64,000 bases of DNA, taken from Nitrospira sp. BO4 (GTDB lineage: Bacteria; Nitrospirota; Nitrospiria; Nitrospirales; Nitrospiraceae). How positions within the stretch are numbered: position 1 is the first letter of the stretch; each line of letters begins with the position of its first letter. Made by a program: the position numbers and the translations under genes. This document shows, one piece after another, positions 8,403 to 18,087 of this stretch. The notes under the pieces were generated by a model that saw only the letters and a program-made list of their open reading frames with translations, did not search any database and was not told the origin of the DNA. The stretch spans positions 1 through 64,000 of the forward strand of contig JAMPUU010000019.1 of assembly GCA_030144965.1 (NCBI GenBank), given 5' to 3'.

Positions 8403-8636
8403 GCTGCCATAACATACTGTCATCTCGATATATTTGCGGACAACTGCGGACGGGAGTAGTTCAACCATTCTCCCTACACATCCATCGCCCCCATCGGGGA
8501 AACCGAAATTGACCTGTGGCGAGTGCTCCAGGAATGGTAGTAACCCTGTTATGTGGTGCTCAACCATGTTTGGCAATGTGAGGAGGTTCCGCCCGTTGGT
8601 GTTGGAATCGGCGGTGATCGTCGGAATCCCAGCCGT

Positions 8637-8915
8637 CTACATGATGCGTTCCGCCAAGGTGTTGATGAACTGGGATTGACCCTCCTCCTGGAAGATCTTC
8701 GTCAGATCTTCAGGAAGCCGCTCGGCTGGTTTTGAGGGAAGCCGGCTATTGCTTAAACCGACATCCCATGTTCTATGAAGACCGCGCTCCCACTCACGCA
8801 CCCATGCTCGAATCGATTCATGCGTCGCTGTTGTCGCGCGCTGTATCTCGCTAATGGATCGCCCGTCCTTCCATAGACGAAAGCACTCTTTTTTTGAGTT
8901 GTCTCTCTGCGGCAT
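8637..8915 (-). CDS. Helix-turn-helix protein
   Basis: 92 residues with an excellent AGGAGG 4 bases before the ATG. Residues 8-45 form a transposase/resolvase-type HTH: a helix with KKECFRLWKDG, then SISEIQRATTATHESIRAWVREWERG, the usual pattern in which a recognition helix follows 'sISeI'. The C-terminal half is helical and unassigned. It could be a small regulator or the DNA-binding part of a mobile-element protein; no catalytic domain is attached. It is one of only two minus-strand calls within the repeat-bounded 6.7-10.6 kb stretch's small-gene run region. Confidence 0.6.
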   Translation of the reverse strand: MPQRDNSKKECFRLWKDGRSISEIQRATTATHESIRAWVREWERGLHRTWDVGLSNSRLPSKPAERLPEDLTKIFQEEGQSQFINTLAERIM

Positions 8916-9323
8916 GCTACCTCCTAGAGTGTCGGGTCCTTGCTCAATCCACTGACTGCAAGTAACTGAAAACTAACTATGGAGATCTTCTAACGATACC
9001 GTGAGTCGGCAGACTCGAGCGTCGGCAGGCGGATGCTCATTTTCACCGCCTTGCGATCGGTCTCACCGTATTGGGAAAAGTCCAAGTAAAATGTATTCGT
9101 ACCCATGCTGATTGAGGGTCTAGAAAAAGACGGAAGGGCGCGCAAATCAAGGCGCACACCCCGTTTATAGCAATAGATAGGAATCAATATCAATATATTG
9201 GGAACCCGAGGTCTTCTGTTGCGCTCCTGTCTCCTAAATCGGGCTTTTCATTGAAACTATGCCTATTTCACGTACACTCCGACAGACTGATTTTTCAGTG
9301 ATGGTGTATGTTGAAGGGGGAGT
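8916..9323. other. Intergenic, no supportable gene
   Basis: AT-richer than its surroundings. A 67-codon minus-strand frame (8990-9193) has no ribosome-binding site and was not accepted. The last ~80 bases form the upstream region of the CheY-like gene. Confidence 0.4.
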
Positions 9324-9686
9324 ATGGCCACGATATTGGTGATTGATGATGAGGCTCCCATTCGCACATTGTTATCGACGGCTCTTCAATCGGCAGGCCA
9401 TGAGGCGGTGGAAGCGTCCAACGGGCGCGAGGGGGTCGACTTATATCGTCAGAGCCCGGTGGATTTGGTCATCGTCGATATTCTAATGCCTGAGTTGAAT
9501 GGACTCGATACCATCATGGAGCTCACTCGCGAATTTCTGAATGTCAAAGTCATTGCCGTCTCCGGCGTGGTCGATGATCAGTCCATGCTTAGCACCGCCA
9601 GACTGTTGGGTGCACGACAAACGTTGCGCAAGCCCTTTGGAATAGATGAACTGTTATGGGCGGTCCGGTATGAGTTGGCGCACTAA
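9324..9686 (+). CDS. Stand-alone response-regulator receiver (CheY-like)
   Basis: Single-domain receiver of 120 residues with all key residues: acidic pair Asp8/Asp9, phospho-acceptor Asp52 in VDILMPE, Ser80 at the switch position and Lys103 in LRKPF. It would be phosphorylated by a histidine kinase and act by protein-protein contact, since no output domain is attached. GGGGGAG lies 4-5 bases before the ATG. No cognate kinase is adjacent; the only kinase in the window is at 19936-21339 and has its own partner. It sits in the repeat-bounded accessory stretch, so it may have arrived with it. Confidence 0.88.
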   Translation: MATILVIDDEAPIRTLLSTALQSAGHEAVEASNGREGVDLYRQSPVDLVIVDILMPELNGLDTIMELTREFLNVKVIAVSGVVDDQSMLSTARLLGARQTLRKPFGIDELLWAVRYELAH

Positions 9687-10038
9687 TTCGCTGGCTCAAA
9701 AAGGACGGTCAAGTGTGGCAGGATGGTCGGACGGAGAACATTTTTTGGACACGCTCTTTCTGTCGGCCATTGGAAGAAATATGTGCCCCATAATCCTATG
9801 GTGGAGACTCAGAAGCGATACATACCGACCTGATGATCCAGCAACAGCCGCTACGCGTCTTCTGCTGAATCACCGACACCGATCGTTCGGCCCTGTCGTG
9901 CAAAGGGGCCGTTTAGACCCCTTCCGTCTTCATACCTCCGATGCGGCGACTGGCATAGCTTCTGCACTACAGGATCACGGAGACTTCTTCTATGGAGGGA
10001 AGGAGTTGTGGGATGCGTGGAGACTGGAGGACACGCCA
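9687..10038. other. Intergenic, no supportable gene
   Basis: A frame continuous with the following small gene extends back through this region, but its translation is low-quality, it overlaps the CheY-like gene and it lacks a ribosome-binding site. I treat it as untranslated. Confidence 0.35.
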
Positions 10039-10197
10039 ATGCCCGACAATAGGGAACGCTGGATTGAGTTCGGCACAACACGATGGAAAGGTAACAAAGG
10101 ATGCCCTGACGGGAGCTTGGCGTCCCGTGAAGAGGCACAAGCAGGCGCGCTAAATCAGGCACTACGGGTCATCGATTCACTCACGACTCCAGTCTAA
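10039..10197 (+). CDS. Very small hypothetical protein, related to the 8082-8402 product
   Basis: 52 residues. The start at 10039 is set by GGAGG with an 8-base gap; a much longer upstream extension of the frame is unsupported. The C-terminal helix SREEAQAGALNQALRVIDSL parallels SREEATAAALEEAKHIVDSL in the 8082-8402 product. The N-terminal part contains WIEFGTTRWKG, possibly a short beta-hairpin. The function is unknown. Confidence 0.5.
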   Translation: MPDNRERWIEFGTTRWKGNKGCPDGSLASREEAQAGALNQALRVIDSLTTPV

Positions 10198-10256
10198 TCC
10201 CCATGTCGTTCAAGGCTCAGGAACAAGACGTCCATGGAATTCACCCAAAGGTGACA

Positions 10257-10391
10257 ATGATACCTGATCGCCTCTGTACCTGGTGCAGCGTTCCCATGAA
10301 GAAACGGGTGGTCGGCGGCGACCAGTTCGTCCACTACACCTGTCCCAAATGCCTCTTCCAGCACACGACCAGACCGCGTCCCAAGGCGTAA
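10257..10391 (+). CDS. Small zinc-ribbon protein
   Basis: 44 residues from ATG 10257, preceded by AAAGGTG; an upstream in-frame ATG at 10203 lacks a ribosome-binding site. Two Cys pairs, CTWC and CPKC, spaced by about 19 residues form a typical zinc ribbon, with basic residues between (MKKRV) and at the end (TRPRPKA), suggesting nucleic-acid contact. No catalytic domain. It closes the run of small genes before the second repeat copy. Confidence 0.55.
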   Translation: MIPDRLCTWCSVPMKKRVVGGDQFVHYTCPKCLFQHTTRPRPKA

Positions 10392-10435
10392 ACACCACCC
10401 GGATGACTGTCATGTCATGGCGAGCGGCTACCTAT

Positions 10436-10599
10436 GCTGTCGTTTCCAGCTGTCTTGCGCTGCCGCAAGAATGCTGTTAAATACTGGCGAAACTGCGCCG
10501 GCATGACTTAGGGCGACACAAGGGGGATAGAGGCCTCGCCTTCTTCAGGGTCTGACGCCTCGCGAGTGTTTGAGTGTTCAATCCAGGCTTTGACAGCAA
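10436..10599 (+). repeat. Degenerate direct repeat, copy B
   Basis: Counterpart of 6668-6828 in the same orientation. Its tRNA-like 3' end is more decayed: the T-arm-like segment reads GTGTTCAATCC and the ACCA end is lost. Shared blocks include CAAGAATGC, TAAATACTGG/TAAATATGG, GAAACTGC and CTTCAGG. Copy B ends about 300 bp before the Sel1-repeat gene. Confidence 0.45.
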
Positions 10600-10897
10600 C
10601 TTTCGCATGGCGCGTGCCGCGGACTCGTTATCGCTCCGTGGGCAGTGATCGTGAGCGTATGAGTTCCTCCAGTGGCTTCTATCCGTCAGAGTTGAACCGC
10701 TTCGCAGATGCCGACGAAGAACATCGTAACGAGAACAGCATTTTGGTGACATCTTCGCCTCGCGCAAGAATAGGCTTGCTCTCGTCTTACTCTGCTGTGG
10801 TGTAGGTAGAAGTGGAAGAGAAGAGTGTCTTGTTACTGAGTAATAGGAGGCTCAAGAGCCTGATGTTGTTCATAGTGTGCTCGAAGGTAGGTGCACG

Positions 10898-11392
10898 ATG
10901 AGGCTTTTCCTGCTCGCGGTGATTTTGGTCGTCGCCGGTGCGACACCAGCGGCAGCACTGTCCGGTGATGAACCATATGATGCGCTACAGCGTGGAGAGT
11001 TCAAGCTCGCAGCAGGACTCTTTTACCCCTTGGCAGAGAAAGGAGATGCGCGGGCGCAGTACAACCTTGGATTGCTGCATGCCAGCGGTCTGGGTGTGGG
11101 ACAGAACTACCAGTCGGCATTGAAATGGCACCGTCTGGCGGCGGGACAAGGCCACGCAGGAGCCCAGAACCAGTTAGCCCAGATGTACGCCAAGGGGGAG
11201 GGTGTTCCACAGGACTATATTCGTGCGCACATGTGGTACACGGTTGCGGCGGCATCGTCGAGTGGCGGTTCAAAAAATGAGTTGATGAAGGACCGAGACG
11301 TTATGGCTTCACACATGACTCCACCTCAGATCCAGAAAGCGCAGGAGATCGCGCAGCGTTGTCTGCAAAGTCAGTTCAAGAAGTGTGATTAG
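10898..11392 (+). CDS. Secreted Sel1-like repeat (TPR-type) protein
   Basis: 164 residues from ATG 10898, which has AAGGTAGGTG upstream and puts a Sec signal peptide (hydrophobic at about 4-20, ATPAAA cleavage region) at the N terminus. Two Sel1-like repeats are visible: ARAQYNLGLLHASGLGVGQNYQSALKW-type, then AGAQNQLAQMYAKGEGVPQDY, each with the Gly-x-Gly-Val turn. The C-terminal helix ends in CLQSQFKKCD. Such proteins are scaffolds for envelope protein complexes; no enzymatic motif is present. It lies 75 bp before the 14-repeat secreted protein, so they may form an operon. Confidence 0.85.
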   Translation: MRLFLLAVILVVAGATPAAALSGDEPYDALQRGEFKLAAGLFYPLAEKGDARAQYNLGLLHASGLGVGQNYQSALKWHRLAAGQGHAGAQNQLAQMYAKGEGVPQDYIRAHMWYTVAAASSSGGSKNELMKDRDVMASHMTPPQIQKAQEIAQRCLQSQFKKCD

Positions 11393-11467
11393 GAGAATCC
11401 TCCCGAGCAACTCTCCCTCTTGCCTCTTCCGCCCACCGTGGTTCAGACTATAGCCAACGGGTGCTTC

Positions 11468-13723
11468 ATGAAGCGCCGATCGGGCACGAAATCGATAAGA
11501 CTGGGGATCGCTCTCCTCGTCTTCATCATGCCTCCGCCGGGACGGGACCTGATCCTCTCTGCAGAGGCGGATGACACTGCTCTTGAGCGACCGGGCTTCT
11601 CGATTATTACCCGGGATGGCTCGGGCGATGCCGGTCAGTACAGCTCCGTGACCATCGGGGCCGACGGGCTGGCTCTCATCAGCTACTATGATGCCATCAA
11701 CGGCGACCTGAAGGTCGCCCACTGCTCCAACCAGACGTGCACCTCCGCGACGATCAGTTCTCTGGACCGCACCGGAGATGTCGGTCGGTACACCTCCATC
11801 GCCACCGGAAGCGATGACCTGGGCCTCATCACGTACCATGACGCCACGAACGGGGATTTGAAAGTTGCGCACTGCACCGATGTCGCCTGTACCTCGGCCA
11901 CGCTCACCGCTCTCGACCGCAATGGGAATGTCGGTCAGTACAGTTCCCTGACTATCGGTACCGACAAACTCCCCCTTATCACTTACTACGATGTCACGAA
12001 TGGAGACCTGAAAGCGGCGCATTGCAGCGACGTCGCCTGTAGGGCGGCTACGATTACCACGCTCACGTTTCTCAAAGCCGAGGAAAATGTCGGTCTGTAC
12101 ACCTCGGTTGCTATTGCCGGAGGCCAGGGGCTCATCAGCTACTATGACGCGACCGACCACTACTTGAAATCCGCCCTCTGTCCAGACCTACCTTGTACGG
12201 AACCCACGCTCACGACCACTCCAGATAAAACCGGCGATGTGGGCCAGTACAGTTCCGTGGCGATCGGTATGGACAGTCGGCCGCTCATCGGCTACTACGA
12301 TGCGACGAATGGCGATCTAAAAGTCGTGCACTGTGAGGAAGTGGTGTGCACGTCCGCAACGCGCACCGTTCTTGAGAGTGAAGGCGATGTCGGTCTCTAC
12401 ACCTCCACGACGATCGGTGCCGATGGCCTCGGCCTGATCAGCTACTACGACGCGACAAACGGGGATCTGAAAGTGGCCCACTGTGGCGACGTCGCGTGTA
12501 CCTTCGCTACCATCGCCACACCGGACAGCATCGGCAACGTCGGAGAACACAGTTCCGTGACCATCGGCACCGATGGATTTCCCTTCATCAGCTACTACGA
12601 CGTGACAAACGGGGATCTGAAAGTGGCTCACTGTGGCGACATAGAATGTATCTCTGCGACCGTGACTTTGCTGGATGGGGGAGCGATCAATGTAGGCGCG
12701 CCGTCTTCGATGGTGATGGGTCCTGATGGAAAGGGGCTTATCAGCTATCATGATGCGACGAAGGGCAACCTTAAGGTGATTCGCTGTGCCGATCTCGCCT
12801 GTGCCTCGGCCACGCTCACGACGATTGAAAGCCAGCACGATATCGGTCAGTTCACGTCGGTCTCGATCGGGACCGACGGACTCCCCTTTGTGGCGTACTA
12901 CGATGCGACGAACGGCGATCTGAACATCATGCACTGCGCTGATCTTGCCTGCATTACAGGGACTCAAACCACGTTGGACGAAACGGGACAGGTCGGGCAG
13001 TTTCCGTCGATGACCGTCGGGGTTGATGGTCGAGGTTTGATCAGCTACTACGACGCCACGAACGGGGACCTCAAGGTCGCCCACTGTGCCGACATTGCCT
13101 GTAGCTCAGCAAAGGCCACCATACTCGCCAGCAAAGGTGACGTCGGTCAATTTACTTCGGTCACCATCGGAGCCGACGGCCTGGCGCTGATCAGCTACTA
13201 TGATGCGACCAACGGGGACCTCAGGGTTGCGCATTGCGACGATCTCCCCTGTGCCTCAGCCACGCATAGTGTCTTGGACAGTTCAGGGCAGGTCGGTCAG
13301 TATAGCTCCGTGGTGGTTGGGTCCGATGGATTCGGCTTGATCAGCTACTACGACGCCACGAACGGGGACCTCAAAGTTGTCCATTGTACCGACCTTGCCT
13401 GTGGTTCAGCCAAGATCAGCACCCTTCACAGTCAGGGTGATATTGGTCGATTCACGTCGATGACCATCGGTCCTGACGGCCGAGGTCTGATCAGTTACTA
13501 CGATGCGACCAATGGGGATCTCAGAGTCGCCCATTGCATCGATGTTGAGTGTCGTTCGGCAACCCACACTGCCGTTCAGAATGAAGGCGATGTCGGTCGA
13601 TTCACGTCGATGATTATCGGGGTCGATGGCCGAGGCCTGATCAGCTACTACGATGTCACGCACGGAGACCTCAAGGTTGCCCACTGTTCCAATAGCCTGT
13701 GCCTCCCGCATCACCGCCGCTGA
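11468..13723 (+). CDS. Large secreted protein of 14 tandem ~50-residue repeats, predicted beta-propeller-like
   Basis: 751 residues from ATG 11468, the start that places a signal peptide ([10 protein letters not shown] then a hydrophobic core ending near residue 35) at the N terminus. The rest is 14 near-identical repeats with the core pattern [31 protein letters not shown]-x3-5-C-SAT. Each repeat carries a Cys pair 4-6 residues apart, likely a disulphide in an oxidising compartment. Four beta-strand-like segments per repeat and 14 repeats would suit two seven-bladed propellers, which is inference. No catalytic residues, cell-wall anchor or secretion tail were seen. The function is probably ligand or surface binding. 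Confidence 0.85.
   Translation: [751 protein letters not shown]
11620..13700 (+). repeat. 14 tandem ~150-bp coding repeats
   Basis: The repeat unit of about 150 bp recurs through the secreted protein, with conserved blocks such as ATCAGCTACTA and GACGCCACGAACGGGGA. Repeats 10-14 are the most alike at DNA level, suggesting recent copy-number change at the 3' end. Repeats 3, 4 and 7 carry small length differences. The repeats also create long spurious minus-strand frames. Confidence 0.85.
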
Positions 13724-13769
13724 GAAGCATCCGGCACCGCAATCCTGGTGCACGTGGCAGAACTGATCT

Positions 13770-15089
13770 CTATGACGAGCGAAGACCTCGGATTTCTGCC
13801 AACGTAGTTTCTATTTCATCCGGTGAGTTGAGGAGACTCGGCGCGAGCCGAGCATATTGCGTCGCGTACGGCGTCATGCTCCCGACGATCTTACGCTGAC
13901 GCAACTTTTCCACGATCTGACGAGGAGTCATTCCCGCTATTTCGAAACAGACGATCCCAGCCGAAAGATCCTGTGAGAGCGGTGTGTGGAGGGTGACCTG
14001 GGGCATGGCCGCCAAGCCCTGTTTCAGCTGTTGATTCAGTTCATAGATACGCTGAGTCACTTTGGATTTCCCGATGGCTTGATGAAACGCAAAGGCTTCA
14101 TCCAAGGCCCAGCGATGTTCGAACGAGTGGAACCCGCCGGGAGTCATGTGAACGGATTGAGGGAGGCCTCTCGAGGAGGCATTCTTCATCCAAAGATCAA
14201 AAACCTGCGTATTGAAAGTTGGGATGGTGGCCTGGGCAATCGGCCAGGCCTGTGGGTGCCCCCAGACGAGCCCGGTCCCTCGCGGGCCGAACATCCACTT
14301 GTGAGTCCCGGCGATCAGAAAGTCGCACCCGAGCTCGGGGAGGCGGAAATCCTCAACCCCCAAGGCATGGACCCCGTCTACGCAGAAGATGATGCGATCC
14401 TGCTCGCCTCTCGAGCGATTGATGGATTGGATGACCTCAGCCATTTCGTGGATTGGCAGCTTGAGTCCCGTGCTGGAATGGACCCAGGTAACGGCCACAA
14501 TGCGTGTGGCTGGGGTAATACCTTTTCGCAAGGAATCGAGGATCTCGCCGCGAGATACGGTTTTGAGTGAACGATAGAGAGTGATTTGACGCACGACGGC
14601 GCCCGTGCGTTCGGCGCGAAGGCGTAGCGCAGTTTCTGTCGAGTAGTGATCGTGGGTCGTCGTCAAGATGTCCTGTCCTTTACGAAGCGCCAGCCCGCTG
14701 TAGAGCAGGCCCAGCCCCATCGTCGTGCTGTCGGTCAGCGCGATATCGATGGGTTCAACACCCAGATAATCGGCTGCAGCCCGCAGAACCTTGGCCTCCT
14801 GCTTCTTCTCATGCTTGTACCAGTAGCCAATGGGATCGGCATCCAGGCCGGCTCGGTGCCGTTCGATCGCCTCCCGCACCGGCGTGGGATGAGACGCCAG
14901 AAAGAACGCCGCCAAATGGATGAGCTTGGGAGACAAGCGAAACTGCGTCCGCAGATCATCCCAGCCCGAAAACTTGCTCTGGAGTGGTTGTTGATCAGCC
15001 AAGGCGCGATCGTACGCACTTGCCAGAACCGCTGCGCCTAAGGCCAACCCCGTCCGCACCAGGAAACCTCGACGTCCAATGTCGCTCAT
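13770..15089 (-). CDS. Tat-exported class V aminotransferase-fold (PLP) enzyme
   Basis: 439 residues from ATG 15089, preceded by GGAGG with a 5-base gap. The N terminus is a twin-arginine signal: GRRGFLVRTG followed by a hydrophobic stretch ending ASAYDRALA. The body is an aminotransferase class V / isopenicillin-N-epimerase-like enzyme. The PLP Lys is about residue 264 in AGTHKWMFGPRGTG, and the aspartate that contacts the pyridine nitrogen is in FCVDGVHALG. Such enzymes act as cysteine desulfurases, epimerases or lyases; the substrate cannot be told here. Tat export of a folded PLP enzyme is unusual but logical, since the cofactor is inserted in the cytoplasm. It lies 110 bp after gcvP on the same strand. 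Confidence 0.88.
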   Translation of the reverse strand: MSDIGRRGFLVRTGLALGAAVLASAYDRALADQQPLQSKFSGWDDLRTQFRLSPKLIHLAAFFLASHPTPVREAIERHRAGLDADPIGYWYKHEKKQEAKVLRAAADYLGVEPIDIALTDSTTMGLGLLYSGLALRKGQDILTTTHDHYSTETALRLRAERTGAVVRQITLYRSLKTVSRGEILDSLRKGITPATRIVAVTWVHSSTGLKLPIHEMAEVIQSINRSRGEQDRIIFCVDGVHALGVEDFRLPELGCDFLIAGTHKWMFGPRGTGLVWGHPQAWPIAQATIPTFNTQVFDLWMKNASSRGLPQSVHMTPGGFHSFEHRWALDEAFAFHQAIGKSKVTQRIYELNQQLKQGLAAMPQVTLHTPLSQDLSAGIVCFEIAGMTPRQIVEKLRQRKIVGSMTPYATQYARLAPSLLNSPDEIETTLAEIRGLRSS

Positions 15090-15198
15090 ATGAACCTCCA
15101 GGTCAGAGCTGACAGCTGTACTGTACTGCGAGTTCAGAAAATCAGGCAAGGAGCGCGATCGTCACCCATGGAGGACCGCAACATAAGGGAGGCGCCTG

Positions 15199-18087
15199 CT
15201 AGGACTGGTAGGTTTCCATTGGCGGACAACTACAAACAAGGTGGCGGTCGCCGTATGCCTCGTCGATACGGCTCACGCTAGGCCAGAATTTGCTGTGCTT
15301 CAGCCATGGAGCCGGAAACGCCGCCTGTTCGCGGCTATACGGACGATTCCATTCTGTAGCCGTCACGATCGCAGCGGTGTGAGGAGCGTTCTTCAGCAGA
15401 TTGTTCGTGCGCGGTTGTCGTCCATCGACGATCTCTTGAATCTCGGCACGAATGAGGACGAGCGCCTCGCAGAGCCGATCGAGTTCGCCTTTGGCTTCGC
15501 TCTCCGTCGGTTCGACCATGAGGGTGCCGGCCACAGGGAACGACACGGTCGGCGCGTGGAAACCATAGTCCATCAATCGCTTGGCCACATCCATCGCCTC
15601 GACACCGGCGCTTTCCTTAAATTCGCGTAGATCCAGGATGAACTCATGAGCTACCAGTCCAGAGTCTCCCTTGTACAGAATGGAGTAATGCTTTTCCAGC
15701 CGCTTAGCCATATAGTTAGCGCTCAGGATGGCCACCTGTGTGGCTTTGGTGAGTCCGTCACGGCCCATCAAGGCAATATATACCCAGGAAATCGGGAGAA
15801 TGCTCGGGCTGCCGAATGGGGCCGCCGATACGGGACCGATGGCTTGCGGTCCACCGATCTTGACCACGGTGTGTCCCGGCAGAAACGGGACAAGATGCGG
15901 CGCCACTCCGATCGGTCCCACGCCAGGACCTCCGCCTCCATGGGGGATACAAAACGTCTTATGGAGATTGAGATGGCAGACATCGGCGCCGATGTCGCCC
16001 AGACGGCAGAGGCCGACCATGGCATTCATGTTGGCCCCATCGATATAGACCTGTCCGCCATGCGTGTGAACGATTTGGCAAATACGCCGCACGCTCGCCT
16101 CAAATACTCCATGGGTGGAAGGATACGTGAGCATCAGGGCCGACAACCGGTCCCGATATTGGGCGGCCTTGGCTTCCAGATCGGCGACATCCACGTTTCC
16201 GTGCCGATCGCAGGCGACGACGACAACCGTCATGCCGACCATGGCCGCACTGGCGGGATTCGTACCGTGAGCAGAAACGGGGATCAAGCACACGTCGCGG
16301 TGTGTTGCGCCCGTCGCCCGGTGGTAAGCCCTAATCACCATCAGGCCTGAATATTCACCCTGGGATCCTGCATTCGGTTGGAGGGAAAATGCCGCAAATC
16401 CGGCGATCTCGGCCAGCCAGGCTTCGAGTTGCCGGAACAGGGTCCGGTAGCCAAGAGTTTGTTCAACCGGGGCGAATGGGTGCAGGCGAGCGAACTCCGG
16501 CCAGGTGACCGGGAGCATTTCGGCGGTTGCATTCAGCTTCATCGTGCAGGATCCCAGTGGGATCATCGAGTGCACGAGCGACAGATCCTTGGATTGCAAA
16601 CGATGAAGATAGCGGAGCATCTCGTGTTCTGAGTGATATCGATGGAAAACTTCGTGCGTCAGATACTTACTAGTTCTCTCCAACGGAGCGGGATAGCGCA
16701 GATCGATAGTGGCGGCGAGGTCGGAGAGGCGGAACGGCAACTGATCCTGACCGACGAAGATCTGCAGAAGGTGGCGCACTTCTTGCCCGGAGCTGACTTC
16801 GTCGAGCGAGATGCCGATCGAGCCGTCCTCATAGTGTCGGAAATTGATCCCGTGTTCATCTGCCCTCACCGCAATCTGGTTGGCCTGAGCCTCGGATACC
16901 GGAACCCGAATCGTATCGAAGAAGACTTTCGTTGAGACTTCGAACCCAAGCCGGCGCAGTCCTTCAGCCAGCAGCAGCGAGAGGCCGCGTACGCGCTCGG
17001 CAATCCGACGCAGCCCGTCCGGCCCGTGGTACACCGCGAACATCGCGGCCATGACGGCCAGTAAGACTTGGGCCGTACAGATGTTGCTCGTGGCTTTCTC
17101 CCGTCGAATGTGTTGTTCCCGTGTTTGAAGCGAGAGCCTGATGGCTGGTTTGCCGGTCACGTCTTTTGAGACGCCGACGAGTCGACCCGGCACTTGCCGT
17201 TTGTACTCTTCCCTGGTGGCTAGAAATGCGGCGTGAGGGCCACCAAAGCCGATCGGCACACCGAACCGTTGTGTCGAACCAACGACGATATCAGCGCCGA
17301 ATTCTCCTGGTGAGCGGAGCAACGTCAAGGCGAGAAGATCGGTGGCGACCACCACCAGCGCGCCGGCCTCATGCGCCTGCGTGACCAAGGTACTGAAATC
17401 ACCCACATACCCGTCAGTAGCCGGGTACTGCAACAGAATGCCGCACAGTTGAGGACGCGAGCAATCAACGGACGAAAGGATCCCGGTTTGGATGACGATG
17501 CCGAGCGGTTCGGCTCTGGTCTGCAACACGGCCAACGTCTGTGGATGACAGTCTCGCGAGACGAAAAACTCTTTTCGCTCCTGACCAGCGTTGCGAGCGA
17601 TCGCATAGCACATCGCCATTGCTTCGGCTGCAGCGGTCGCTTCATCCAGCAGTGAGGCATTCGCCAGCGGGAGGCCGGTCAGGTCTGTCACCATGGTCTG
17701 GAAGTTAACGAGCGCCTCCAAGCGGCCTTGCGAGATCTCGGCTTGATACGGAGTGTATTGCGTATACCAGGCCGGATTTTCTAGAATGTTTCGTTGAATC
17801 ACGCCCGGGGTTACGCAGTCGTAGTACCCCATGCCGATAAGCGACCGATAGACCTTGTTCTGTGACGCGAGATCTTTCAGCCGGTCCAGCACGGCCTGTT
17901 CCCCTTCGCCGGCAGGAATGTCGAGAGGTTGATGGAGCCGAATGTCAGAGGGGATCACCGTATCGGACAAGGTATCGAGCGACTGTAGGCCTAACGTGGC
18001 CAGCATTTCTTGGATATCGGCTTGTGTGGGACCAATGTGCCGATGGAGAAAATCGTCGCTCGGTTGGAGCCAATTCTGAGTGGTCAT
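15199..18087 (-). CDS. gcvP: Glycine dehydrogenase (decarboxylating), P protein
   Basis: PLP-dependent subunit of the glycine cleavage system: decarboxylates glycine and passes the aminomethyl group to lipoyl-H protein. The product is 962 residues, the full-length fused form with both halves (equivalent to separate GcvPA and GcvPB). Landmarks: HRHIGPT near the N terminus, the PLP Lys at about 710 in [16 protein letters not shown], and [14 protein letters not shown] at the C terminus. The start at 18087 (MTTQNW) is chosen over an upstream in-frame codon because it aligns with the family N terminus. No gcvT or gcvH is nearby. No glycine riboswitch was recognised in the ~300 bp upstream. Confidence 0.97.
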   Translation of the reverse strand: MTTQNWLQPSDDFLHRHIGPTQADIQEMLATLGLQSLDTLSDTVIPSDIRLHQPLDIPAGEGEQAVLDRLKDLASQNKVYRSLIGMGYYDCVTPGVIQRNILENPAWYTQYTPYQAEISQGRLEALVNFQTMVTDLTGLPLANASLLDEATAAAEAMAMCYAIARNAGQERKEFFVSRDCHPQTLAVLQTRAEPLGIVIQTGILSSVDCSRPQLCGILLQYPATDGYVGDFSTLVTQAHEAGALVVVATDLLALTLLRSPGEFGADIVVGSTQRFGVPIGFGGPHAAFLATREEYKRQVPGRLVGVSKDVTGKPAIRLSLQTREQHIRREKATSNICTAQVLLAVMAAMFAVYHGPDGLRRIAERVRGLSLLLAEGLRRLGFEVSTKVFFDTIRVPVSEAQANQIAVRADEHGINFRHYEDGSIGISLDEVSSGQEVRHLLQIFVGQDQLPFRLSDLAATIDLRYPAPLERTSKYLTHEVFHRYHSEHEMLRYLHRLQSKDLSLVHSMIPLGSCTMKLNATAEMLPVTWPEFARLHPFAPVEQTLGYRTLFRQLEAWLAEIAGFAAFSLQPNAGSQGEYSGLMVIRAYHRATGATHRDVCLIPVSAHGTNPASAAMVGMTVVVVACDRHGNVDVADLEAKAAQYRDRLSALMLTYPSTHGVFEASVRRICQIVHTHGGQVYIDGANMNAMVGLCRLGDIGADVCHLNLHKTFCIPHGGGGPGVGPIGVAPHLVPFLPGHTVVKIGGPQAIGPVSAAPFGSPSILPISWVYIALMGRDGLTKATQVAILSANYMAKRLEKHYSILYKGDSGLVAHEFILDLREFKESAGVEAMDVAKRLMDYGFHAPTVSFPVAGTLMVEPTESEAKGELDRLCEALVLIRAEIQEIVDGRQPRTNNLLKNAPHTAAIVTATEWNRPYSREQAAFPAPWLKHSKFWPSVSRIDEAYGDRHLVCSCPPMETYQS

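Noticed and set aside
8990..9193. 67-codon minus-strand frame
   Set aside because: No ribosome-binding site and no family resemblance; kept only as intergenic sequence.
11620..13700. CRISPR array
   Set aside because: The ~150-bp repeats are in-frame coding units without unique spacers. No other regular repeat array or cas gene occurs in the window.
11309..13753. Long minus-strand frames (up to 283 codons) opposite the 14-repeat gene
   Set aside because: They are shadows of the repetitive plus-strand codons: repeats free of stops in one frame keep other frames open too.
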